Positions 1 to 6,466 of a stretch of DNA of 11,391 nucleotides are shown piece by piece. Origin of the DNA: TMED14 sp965657195. Lineage in GTDB: Bacteria > Bacteroidota > Bacteroidia > Flavobacteriales > Schleiferiaceae. The stretch's first letter is position 1, and each line of letters starts with the position of its first letter. Position numbers and translations under genes: made by a program. The DNA lies in contig CBFHNK010000051.1 of assembly GCA_965657195.1 (NCBI GenBank), positions 1-11,391 of the forward strand. The letters run 5' to 3'. The notes beneath the pieces were generated by a model that was not told the origin of the DNA, searched no databases, and was given only the letters and a program-made list of their open reading frames with translations.

Positions 1-502
1 CGAGTAGGACGCGGCGCTCAAGATTGTTCTGGGCTTCTTGTTTGCCAGGGAGGTGGCTGAGCAGCGAAAGCGTGAGCGGAAGCATCATGACCGCCGTAGC
101 CGTGTTGCTCATCCACGCGCTCAGGATGAAGGTGGCGAGCATGACGCCGCCGAGGACGGTGTGGCTGCGGTGGCCGACGTGGCGCAGGATTCCGAGGGCC
201 AGGCGGCGGTGCAGGTTGTGGCGTTCGATTCCGCGCGCGAGAAAAAATCCGCCCATAAAGAGGTAGATGAGCGGGTTGGCGTAGGCGTTGGCGAGTTCGG
301 AATTGCTGAGAATGCCGGTTCCGCCAAAGAGGACGAGCGGAAGCAAGGCGGTGATTCCGAGCGGAAGCACCTCAGTGAACCACCAGAGGAGCATCCAGAA
401 GGCGGTTCCGAGGACGACGCGCTGTTCAAAGGGAATGTCGAGAAGTTGGCACGCGAGGTAGCCGATTGGGCCGGCCGCAAGGCTTAGTTGCTTGATGTTC
501 AC
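1..502 (-). CDS. DASS/SLC13-family anion:sodium symporter, N-terminal part (cut by window edge)
   Basis: The first 167 codons of a membrane transporter are present; the C-terminal two thirds lie beyond base 1. Family members import di- or tricarboxylates, sulfate or similar anions with sodium across the inner membrane. Hydrophobic segments alternate with short loops. Recognisable family signatures are WWFTEVLPLGITALLP (about residues 40-55), the region around NLHRRLALGILRHVG (96-110), and WMSNTATAVMMLP (130-142), which carries the Ser-Asn-Thr motif that in VcINDY-type transporters lines the substrate and sodium site. The start is the GTG at 502-500, whose bases form a GTGA overlap with the stop of the upstream esterase gene, a classic coupling arrangement. 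No ATG lies nearby until residue 37, inside the first helix pair. Family assignment is firm; the exact substrate is not readable from this half. A dicarboxylate is the likeliest guess because a second, DcuC-type dicarboxylate carrier lies in the divergent unit. Confidence 0.9.
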   Translation of the reverse strand, partial: MNIKQLSLAAGPIGYLACQLLDIPFEQRVVLGTAFWMLLWWFTEVLPLGITALLPLVLFGGTGILSNSELANAYANPLIYLFMGGFFLARGIERHNLHRRLALGILRHVGHRSHTVLGGVMLATFILSAWMSNTATAVMMLPLTLSLLSHLPGKQEAQNNLERRVLL

Positions 503-1416
503 GGGTAGAGGTAGGTTAATGCGTATGCGCCCATGGCTTGGGCAGAATGGGCTACGCCCGGTTCGAGGTGCAGCGACCAACCGCAGGGCGACCCCAATGC
601 AGCACATTGGTCGAGCGCCGTTTGGTAGGCGAAGTTGGCGCGCTGGACGCGGTTGATTCCCTGGGCATCAGCCTCAGAAGTGTGCCTCAGGCCCGAGGAA
701 TTGGGGTCGGTGTCGGCGGCTCCGACGGCAAGGTGAAGGCGGGTGGACAAGGCAGATCGAATGTCTGCACTGCTTGAGCGCTCCGTGAGCCCGAGGCCGT
801 ACGGAAACTCGATGCTCTCGGTCGGCAAGGTGTACCAGCCTGACGATGCGGCTACAATTCGGTCGCACTGCGGACGGTGCGCAAAAAAGGCGAATCGATG
901 GGCGAATTGGCCTCCGGCAGAGAAGCCAATGAGGTCGTAGCGGGCGTCCTTGCTGGCGATAGCCGTGCGAAACTGGCTGAATAACTGCTCAATAATCGCG
1001 TACGTCCACTGGGTGCTGTCGTTGCGGGTGGCGGTACTCGGGTTTTCGCCGTCGTCAAAGAGGTTCCCCAATAGAAAGTAGTTGTTGGGGTACTCCGCGC
1101 TGCCAAAATTGGGCATGATTATGATTGCGTTGCGCTCATTGGATTCCGCTTTAAGTGCGTCGCGAAGGAATTCGCCGTCGCGGGCGTTGCCGTGAATGAC
1201 CAGGGCGATGGGGCTGGATTGGTGGGCGGAATCGGGGATGTGGTAGTACACCGTAATGGGGCGGTCCCTCAAGTGGCCCGTAGGCGTAAAGGTGAAGGTA
1301 CCGGTACCCGTGTAGGTACTGCGGTCCAAGGGGCCGTCAGTCGGCGTCGGAGGTGGGTCGGGCAAGCACGAAGTGAGCGCGGCGAGCACGAATACGGTGA
1401 GTATGCGGTGGAGCAT
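499..1416 (-). CDS. Secreted lipoprotein, alpha/beta-hydrolase (polyester depolymerase/feruloyl esterase-like)
   Basis: A 305-residue lipoprotein predicted to hydrolyse esters outside the cytoplasm. The signal peptide runs to the lipobox Leu-Thr-Ser-Cys (14-17), followed by a Pro/Thr-rich linker (18-27). The hydrolase core has VIHG (73-76, oxyanion-hole region), the nucleophile elbow GFSAGG (164-169, Ser166), an acid candidate in AADTDP (Asp235 or Asp237) and a terminal His290 in GVAHSA, so a full catalytic triad is present in the usual order. Cys271 and Cys278 could form a disulfide. The frame is open up to base 1599, but those extra codons overlap the MocR gene and would bury the signal peptide, so the ATG at 1416 is chosen. 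It lies 47 bases after the MocR stop and overlaps the following transporter start by four bases. Relationship to PHB-depolymerase-like esterases is from fold motifs only; the natural ester is unknown, and a peptidase of the same fold is possible. Confidence 0.82.
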   Translation of the reverse strand: MLHRILTVFVLAALTSCLPDPPPTPTDGPLDRSTYTGTGTFTFTPTGHLRDRPITVYYHIPDSAHQSSPIALVIHGNARDGEFLRDALKAESNERNAIIIMPNFGSAEYPNNYFLLGNLFDDGENPSTATRNDSTQWTYAIIEQLFSQFRTAIASKDARYDLIGFSAGGQFAHRFAFFAHRPQCDRIVAASSGWYTLPTESIEFPYGLGLTERSSSADIRSALSTRLHLAVGAADTDPNSSGLRHTSEADAQGINRVQRANFAYQTALDQCAALGSPCGWSLHLEPGVAHSAQAMGAYALTYLYP

Positions 1417-1450
1417 GATGCGAAGTTGACCGCCTTGAAGGCTTTGGTTG

Positions 1451-1459
1451 CAGTCCAAT
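1451..1459 (-). promoter_or_regulatory. Possible secondary operator copy upstream of the esterase gene
   Basis: On the minus strand this reads ATTGGACTG, an exact 9-base match to the first repeat of the divergent control region (2951-2959). It lies in the 47-base gap between the MocR stop and the esterase start, about 35 bases before the ATG at 1416. A match of this length in such a short gap is unlikely by chance, but a related shorter string (ATTGGACC, minus strand, 1593-1600) also occurs within coding sequence, so the call is tentative. Confidence 0.3.
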
Positions 1460-1463
1460 TTTC

Positions 1464-2939
1464 TTATTTTTTGTAGTCCAGTTTGGGGGCAGCTTTGGGC
1501 ACCAAGAGTTCTGAAAGCACACTGATCCAGTGGTTCATTTGGGATTCGTGGACGCTTCCGGTGCCGAGCACAAGCCCCTGCTGGGGGCTGCCGGTCCAAT
1601 AGTGGTCCTCGAGGACGTGCGGGTGAATGCCCAGCTGGTTGAATCGGACGCGGAGTCGGTCGGGTATAGAGGTTCCGCTCGGCGGAATCAGACAGGCGTG
1701 CTGCGCACCCACAGCGGATTGAAGCGACCAGTCAGAGGGAAAATGCAGTCGGACAGATTCATGCAGCGCCGCTTTACGCGCGGAGATCGCTCGATGGAGC
1801 TGCTTGGCGTGCTGCTGCCAATGCCCAGCTTGGATGAATTCGTGAAGCACGGTCTGCGCGCTCGTGGATACAAAGCGGTGGGATTGGCCCATGAGCGCAT
1901 GCATAGGGCGCACAAGCTCGTGGGGAAGCACCATAAATCCGATGCGAATCGAGGGGTGGAGCACACGGTTGAAGGTGCTCAAGTAGATTATGTTGCTGTG
2001 GTAGTGGTCGTGGGCGAGTAAGCTGTGCGAAGCGGATTGGCCCAAGGAGTGTTCGTAGTCGTTTTCAATCAAGTACCCGCCCTGAGCGGCAAGCTGATTG
2101 GCAAGCTCAGCCCGACGCTCAATGGTTATGGCGGGCCCCAACGGGTAGGCTTCGCTGGTGGCGACGTGGGCGAGTCGCGCAGCGCCCAAGGACTGACCAA
2201 GTTTAGAATCGAGCTCAACCTTGTGGGCGCGAAGTCCGCTAAAGATGCGGTGCACGTTCGGGAAGGTAGGGTTCTCGAGCGCGACGGAATCGCCGGGATT
2301 GAGTAAGAGGCTTCCGACCAGAAACAGGGACTGAACGGACCCTGAAACTACCGCGATTTGGTCGGGTTCGCATCGGATTCCGCGCTCGCTGTACAGGAGC
2401 TGGGCAAGGGTTTGCTTCAGAACCTGCTGGCCGGCGGTGCTCGAATAGGTGAGGCCCGAGATCCGCACGTTGCGCCAGTAGTCGTTGGTCAAGCTGCGCC
2501 ATTGGTTGACGGGGAATAGATCGAGTGGCGGAACCCCCGGCTGCAGGGGGTGCACGCTGGAACCTGTCGAGCGGACCTCAGGGCTTTGGGCCAAAAAGGC
2601 ACGCCCGAGATCAGACAGCTGCGGTTGTTCGTTTTTTGTGGGCGCGGTGTGCGGTTCGGCGCTGCGAAAGGGGATCGGGGCAACCCAAACCCGTGAACCC
2701 TGACGGCTCTGGGCTTTGCCCAAAAAGAGCAAGTGTTCGTAGGCCTTGGCGACGGTAGCCCGAGATAGGCCCAAAGCCTGACTCAAGGTCCGGGTCGGGG
2801 GCAAGTCACTGTCTTCGGGCAGCATGCCCGAGTCGATGAGCTCGACGAGCACGTGCAGTAGGATGCTGAACTTCTGGTTTTTGGCAATTCCCTGCTCGGT
2901 ACGGTCGGCAAAGGCGCGCGTAATGGTGGGTAGGTTCAT
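1464..2939 (-). CDS. MocR/PdxR-type GntR-family regulator with degenerate aminotransferase domain
   Basis: A 491-residue transcription factor with the usual MocR length and layout. A GntR winged helix occupies roughly residues 15-88, with LPPTRTLSQALGLSRATVAK (46-65) as the recognition region and GSRVWV (81-86) as the wing. After a linker, a fold-type-I aminotransferase domain spans about 135-480, with QIAVVSGSVQSLFLVGSLLL (194-213), NPGDSVALENPTF and YLSTFNRVLHPSIRIGF (319-335). The position of the PLP-binding Lys, normally TFSK followed by a Pro/Arg-rich stretch, reads TFNR, so Arg325 replaces the lysine. The Asp-Asp-Tyr motif reads Asn293-Asp294-Tyr295. The TPSHQ-type motif is reduced to ATSEA (260-264). 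The protein therefore probably cannot form a PLP aldimine, though it may bind another ligand. MocR proteins typically control a neighbouring divergent gene and themselves; here they would control the 3032 operon and this leftward unit. Start is the first ATG, with the operator-like region directly upstream. Confidence 0.9.
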   Translation of the reverse strand: MNLPTITRAFADRTEQGIAKNQKFSILLHVLVELIDSGMLPEDSDLPPTRTLSQALGLSRATVAKAYEHLLFLGKAQSRQGSRVWVAPIPFRSAEPHTAPTKNEQPQLSDLGRAFLAQSPEVRSTGSSVHPLQPGVPPLDLFPVNQWRSLTNDYWRNVRISGLTYSSTAGQQVLKQTLAQLLYSERGIRCEPDQIAVVSGSVQSLFLVGSLLLNPGDSVALENPTFPNVHRIFSGLRAHKVELDSKLGQSLGAARLAHVATSEAYPLGPAITIERRAELANQLAAQGGYLIENDYEHSLGQSASHSLLAHDHYHSNIIYLSTFNRVLHPSIRIGFMVLPHELVRPMHALMGQSHRFVSTSAQTVLHEFIQAGHWQQHAKQLHRAISARKAALHESVRLHFPSDWSLQSAVGAQHACLIPPSGTSIPDRLRVRFNQLGIHPHVLEDHYWTGSPQQGLVLGTGSVHESQMNHWISVLSELLVPKAAPKLDYKK

Positions 2940-2950
2940 TCCGTCGGGTT

Positions 2951-3010
2951 ATTGGACTGTTAAATTAGTTTGAATTGGCCTGTTTTCAACGGCGAAAGGA
3001 TTGGATTTTT
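2951..3010 (+). promoter_or_regulatory. Three direct ATTGG repeats, candidate MocR operator between divergent genes
   Basis: The 92-base gap between the MocR start (2939) and the lipoprotein start (3032) holds ATTGGACTGTT at 2951-2961, ATTGGCCTGTT at 2974-2984 (10 of 11 identical) and a weaker ATTGGATTTTT at 3000-3010 (9 of 11). Repeat starts are 23 and 26 bases apart, roughly two to two and a half helical turns, so the first two face the same side of the DNA. MocR/GabR regulators are known to bind direct repeats in the divergent intergenic region next to their own gene, so placement and geometry fit. No experimental support can be read from sequence. Confidence 0.5.
2960..2990 (-). promoter_or_regulatory. 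Tentative Bacteroidota-type promoter for the MocR unit
   Basis: On the minus strand, TTG (2989-2987, within GTTG) is followed after 19 bases by TAATTTAA (2967-2960). The Bacteroidota consensus is a TTTG or TTG at -33 and TAnnTTTG at -7 with about 19 bases between. The spacing is ideal, but the -7 element matches only four of six fixed positions. It would start transcription about 14 bases before the ATG at 2939, and the first two ATTGG repeats would overlap the -7/start region and the spacer, a layout suited to autorepression. Confidence 0.25.
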
Positions 3011-3031
3011 ACCATTCAATCCCTTTATGAT

Positions 3032-3967
3032 ATGCCGCTTACCGTCCGAAACCTTTTACCCGCAGCCCTGCTCGGAGTTTGGTCGTGCTCGACCAATGAT
3101 GTGGACCTGATTCCGCTGGCTCAAATCCAAGCGTCCGCCACCGTGATGCCCGAAAACGGCGGAACCCTCGACCTCGTCGTCACCCTCGACGCGGTCTCGA
3201 CCCGCGAAGTACAAGTTCAGTTGGACTTTAGCGGGACGGCCACGGCCGACGACTACAGCGTTTCGGCGACGACAGTGGTGATTCCGGCCGGAAGCCTCAG
3301 CGCCTCTGTCACCGTCACCGCGATCGACGACAGCGAGGTCGAAGGCAGCGAATTTGTGGAGGTGCGCATGAGCAACCCCATCAATGCGTTGGCCGACGCG
3401 AACAGCGTGGCTTCGTTCACGATCGACGACGACGACCAAGCCGGCCCCTCGATTGTGCTGAATGAGGTGCTCTACGACCCCTCGAATTCGGGTTTGCTCG
3501 GCGATGCCAACGGAGATGGTGTGTACGTGCAGGACGAGGATGAGTTCATCGAATTGCTGAACACGGGCAGTCAGCCCTTGGACTTGACTGGTTGGAAGGT
3601 CTACGACGCGAGCGCGTTGGCATCGGGTACGCCCCGGCACGTGTTTCCGGCGGGGTCGGTGATTCCGAGCGGAACGGCCTTGGTGCTCTTTGGCGGCGGA
3701 ACACCTACGGGCTCGTTCGGCGGAGCCGTGGTTCAGACCACCACCACTGGCGCGATGAACTTGAACAATGCGGGCGACCTCCTAACGATTACGGATGCTC
3801 AGGACTCCGTGATGATTACGTTTGATGTGGCGCCGTATTCAGACAACCCCAACGAGTCGTATACGCGCAGCCCCGACATTACCGGGGAGTTTGTGCAGCA
3901 CAGCACGGTGGGCAGCGGAACGCTTCTGTTTTCGCCAGGTACCCGTTTGGACGGAAGTCCGTTTTAA
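3032..3967 (+). CDS. Surface lipoprotein with Calx-beta and lamin-tail (LTD) domains
   Basis: A 311-residue lipoprotein. The signal peptide ends in the lipobox-like Val-Trp-Ser-Cys (16-19); Trp at -2 is unusual. A Calx-beta domain follows (about 32-134), recognisable by the ATVMPENGG start, SGTATADDYSVS, IPAGS and DDSEVEGSEF segments and its acidic DDDD end. A lamin-tail domain covers about 140-311, with IVLNEVLYDP, the calcium-loop-like DANGDG (158-163), DEFIELLNTG, LTGWKVYD and the typical ending SPGTRLDGSPF. Such modules are structural or adhesive in Bacteroidota surface proteins; no catalytic residues are seen. The chosen ATG at 3032 starts directly at the signal peptide; a TTG at 2975 in the same frame lies inside the control region and is rejected. 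The gene opens the rightward unit and ends nine bases before the DcuC-type transporter, so it is likely co-transcribed. Whether it helps capture substrate for the locus or is simply at the promoter-proximal position is unknown. Confidence 0.88.
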   Translation: MPLTVRNLLPAALLGVWSCSTNDVDLIPLAQIQASATVMPENGGTLDLVVTLDAVSTREVQVQLDFSGTATADDYSVSATTVVIPAGSLSASVTVTAIDDSEVEGSEFVEVRMSNPINALADANSVASFTIDDDDQAGPSIVLNEVLYDPSNSGLLGDANGDGVYVQDEDEFIELLNTGSQPLDLTGWKVYDASALASGTPRHVFPAGSVIPSGTALVLFGGGTPTGSFGGAVVQTTTTGAMNLNNAGDLLTITDAQDSVMITFDVAPYSDNPNESYTRSPDITGEFVQHSTVGSGTLLFSPGTRLDGSPF

Positions 3968-3976
3968 GCGTTTTAC

Positions 3977-5326
3977 ATGGCCTTGCTGGTACTTTGTATT
4001 CTGGTTTCGCTGACGGCGTGGTCGCTGTACCGGCAGTGGCATGCGCAGTCCGTGCTCTTTGTGGCCGCGGTAGTGCTGATGCTGACGTCGCTGGCCCTTG
4101 GGACGCCCCAGAGTGCAGGCTTGCGCGAGGGAATCCCTGTGGTCAGTGCCATCGTGGATTCGTTTGCGTCGAGTTTGAGCGGAGTCGGTCTCATGATCAT
4201 GAGCATCGGGGGCTTTGTGGCCTATGCCGACCACATCGGGGCTTCGGAATCCTTAGTCGTTCGGGCCATGCGCACTCTGGAGCATTTGAAGTTGCCGCCC
4301 AATGTGCTCGTACTTGCGCTGATTCCGCTCGGCCAGTTGATTTTTGTGTGCGTAACCTCAGCCGCGGGCTTGGCCGTACTTCTGATGGCCTCTGCCTACC
4401 CAGTGATGCTGCGCCTGGGCGTGCGTCCGGTGACGGCCGCCTCGGTGATTACGGGTACGACGGCATTCGGAATTGGTCCGGCTTCGGCACTTACGGCCGC
4501 GGCAGCGAAGGCCGCTGGGATTCCGGTGGTTGATTATGTGGTGGTGCACCAGATGCTCTTGGCGTTGCCGCTGATGGTGGCGATTGCGGTCCTCTACGGG
4601 CTGAGTAACTGGATTTTTGACCGCGGCGCAGACGCGGTTCCGCACGTGGCGCACGTGACAGAATCTGAAGTAAAGGCAGTGAAGCCGATGATTTACGCGG
4701 TGGTTCCGGTGCTGCCGATCCTGATGATGGTCGCGAGCTATGTCGCCACTGAGGTCTGGGGGCCGCAGTTTACGCTGACGACCACAGCGTCAATGTTCAT
4801 GTCATTTGGGGTCGCGTGGCTGCTGCACACCCTCAGTTCGCGCGATGTTCGGGGGTCGATTGACTCGATTTCGGTGTTTTGGAAGGGGATGGGAAGCATT
4901 TTTACCTCCGTCGTGACGCTTGTACTCGTTTCGGAAGTGTTTGCCGACGGCTTAATTGCCCTCGGATTTATGGACGCAATGCTCGCCGCCATCCAAAGTT
5001 TTGGGGCGAGTGAGGCGTTGGTGATCGTCGCCTTTGTGGTGCTGATTTTTTTGGCCTCGATACTTATGGGGTCCGGAAACGCTGCCTTTTTCTCGTTTTC
5101 GCCCCTGATTCCCGATGTGGCTGCCCGATTTGGGTTGAGTTCCGTGCGCATCCTGCTGCCTATGAATTTGGCGGCCTCGATGGGGCGTACGGTTTCGCCG
5201 ATTTCAGGCGTGCTGCTTGCGGTGGCGGCCCTCGCCAAAGTGAGCCCCATGGAGCTGGCGAAGCGCAACGCGATTCCCGTGCTCGGAAGCCTTGTTCTTA
5301 TGATTATCCTTCAACTTTTCGCCTAA
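3977..5326 (+). CDS. dcuC: DcuC-family C4-dicarboxylate transporter
   Basis: A 449-residue inner-membrane carrier, close to the 461 residues I recall for E. coli DcuC, and recognisably similar along its whole length. About twelve hydrophobic segments are visible. Shared landmarks include GLMIMSIGGFVAYADHIGA (71-89), VTSAAGLAVLLMAS (126-139), the GSGNA motif (365-369), and GRTVSPISGVLLAVAALAKV (403-422) followed by SPMELAKRNAIPVL. DcuC proteins carry succinate, fumarate, malate or aspartate, by exchange or with protons/sodium. The gene lies nine bases after the lipoprotein and six before the amidohydrolase, so it should be translated with both. Next to an aspartyl-amide-type hydrolase it could import that enzyme's acidic substrate or handle the dicarboxylate or aspartate released. 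Direction of transport cannot be told from sequence. The start ATG has no alternative that would keep the first helix. Symbol given for family; orthology to the E. coli gene is not proved. Confidence 0.87.
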   Translation: MALLVLCILVSLTAWSLYRQWHAQSVLFVAAVVLMLTSLALGTPQSAGLREGIPVVSAIVDSFASSLSGVGLMIMSIGGFVAYADHIGASESLVVRAMRTLEHLKLPPNVLVLALIPLGQLIFVCVTSAAGLAVLLMASAYPVMLRLGVRPVTAASVITGTTAFGIGPASALTAAAAKAAGIPVVDYVVVHQMLLALPLMVAIAVLYGLSNWIFDRGADAVPHVAHVTESEVKAVKPMIYAVVPVLPILMMVASYVATEVWGPQFTLTTTASMFMSFGVAWLLHTLSSRDVRGSIDSISVFWKGMGSIFTSVVTLVLVSEVFADGLIALGFMDAMLAAIQSFGASEALVIVAFVVLIFLASILMGSGNAAFFSFSPLIPDVAARFGLSSVRILLPMNLAASMGRTVSPISGVLLAVAALAKVSPMELAKRNAIPVLGSLVLMIILQLFA

Positions 5327-5332
5327 CTAGCT

Positions 5333-6466
5333 ATGTACCTCATTCAAAACGCCCAAATCTGGAGCCCGGAACCGCTTGGAATAGCTGACATTTTGGTCGC
5401 CGGGGGGCGCGTGGCTGCGATGGGTCCGAATTTGGACGTACGGGTTCCGGGTCTTCGGAGCGTAGACCTGCAGGGCGCGGTGCTGACTCCGGGCTTGATC
5501 GACCAGCACGTCCACGTGGCGGGCGCGGGGGGCAAGCGTGGGTTTTCGTCGCTGACCGGCGAAATTTCGATGGACGAATTCATGGCGGTCGGCAGCACTA
5601 CGGTGGTGGGCTTACTCGGGACGGACGGTGCAACGCGTTCGATTGAAGCACTGTACGCCAAGGTTCAAGGCCTCAACGAACAGGGGATGTCTGCCTACAT
5701 GTTCACCGGCTACTACGGAATGGACCCCAAGCACGTCACCGGAAGCATTCAAGGCGACATGGTCTTTATTCAGCCGGTACTCGGGTGCAAAATCGCAATC
5801 AGTGACATTCGTTCAAGTTTTCCGACGGCGACCGATTTGATGCGCCGCGTGCGTGAGGTTGTCGTGGGCGGAATGGTGTCCGGCAAAAAAGGCATTTTGC
5901 ACTTCCACTTGGGCGGAGCCGTATCGCAAATGGATGTGCTGTTTGAAATGCTTGACCACTTTGAAGCGCCCATTCAGCACCTTTCACCGACGCATGTGGC
6001 TCGTACGGAGTCGCTCTTTACTCAGGCCATTGAATTTGCGCTTCGCGGCGGCAGCATTGACATCACCACTGGCGCCTCGAAGTACACCGATCCGCATTTG
6101 GCGGCGCTGCGCGCCCTCGAAGCGGGGGTGAGCCCCGACCTCATCACGTTCTCAACCGACGGGCACGCGGGTCTTGACCGCAAGGACACCTCGGGACAGG
6201 TCGTAGGCACGCGTCCGGCACCCATTGCGGCGAATATGCAGGCGTTTCAGTCCTTGGTCCGCGAAGGAAGCGTGGATCCGTCCGTCGCCCTGAAACCGGT
6301 GACGAGTAGCCCCGCGCGCAACCTTGGCCTCAGCCATAAAGGGCGCATCGAAGTCGGTGCGGACGCGGATTTCTGCCTTTTTGATTCAAATTGGAACCTT
6401 GGAGCCGTGATGGCCCGCGGTTCGTGGAACTACCAAAACCAAAGCATATGCGCGTTTGCACTTTAA
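5333..6466 (+). CDS. IadA-like amidohydrolase (beta-aspartyl/isoaspartyl dipeptidase family) with altered substrate pocket
   Basis: A 377-residue cytoplasmic metal hydrolase of the amidohydrolase superfamily with no signal peptide. Aligned by eye to E. coli IadA at a constant offset of nine residues, it keeps all metal-site residues: His59 and His61 (IDQHVH), the carboxylated Lys153 (KIAISD), His192 (HFHLGG), His221 (PTHVAR) and Asp276 (STDGHAG). Substrate-site Tyr128, Arg160 and Arg224 are also kept. Two binding residues differ: Lys68 stands where E. coli has Glu77, which contacts the free amino group of the isoaspartyl substrate, and Gly280 stands for Ser289. Catalysis of amide hydrolysis is likely, but the substrate may not be an ordinary isoaspartyl dipeptide; one carrying a negative or blocked group there is possible. 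It follows the DcuC-type gene by six bases and overlaps the porin start by 19. No gene symbol is given because the specificity is uncertain. Confidence 0.87.
   Translation: MYLIQNAQIWSPEPLGIADILVAGGRVAAMGPNLDVRVPGLRSVDLQGAVLTPGLIDQHVHVAGAGGKRGFSSLTGEISMDEFMAVGSTTVVGLLGTDGATRSIEALYAKVQGLNEQGMSAYMFTGYYGMDPKHVTGSIQGDMVFIQPVLGCKIAISDIRSSFPTATDLMRRVREVVVGGMVSGKKGILHFHLGGAVSQMDVLFEMLDHFEAPIQHLSPTHVARTESLFTQAIEFALRGGSIDITTGASKYTDPHLAALRALEAGVSPDLITFSTDGHAGLDRKDTSGQVVGTRPAPIAANMQAFQSLVREGSVDPSVALKPVTSSPARNLGLSHKGRIEVGADADFCLFDSNWNLGAVMARGSWNYQNQSICAFAL

Noticed and set aside
38..487. Open frame of 149 codons on the plus strand at the left edge
   Set aside because: The minus strand here encodes clear DASS transporter motifs; the plus-strand product is a charged, low-complexity mirror of them.
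1428..1438. Small inverted repeat GCCTT-G-AAGGC between the MocR and esterase genes, considered as a terminator
   Set aside because: The one-base loop cannot form a stable hairpin and no U-run follows on the transcribed strand.
1417..1599. N-terminal extension of the esterase frame
   Set aside because: It overlaps the MocR C-terminus and would place 61 charged residues before a perfectly good lipoprotein signal peptide.
3056..3640. Minus-strand frame of 194 codons opposite the Calx-beta/LTD gene
   Set aside because: Shadow of a gene with two recognisable domains and a signal peptide; no start context or neighbours support it.
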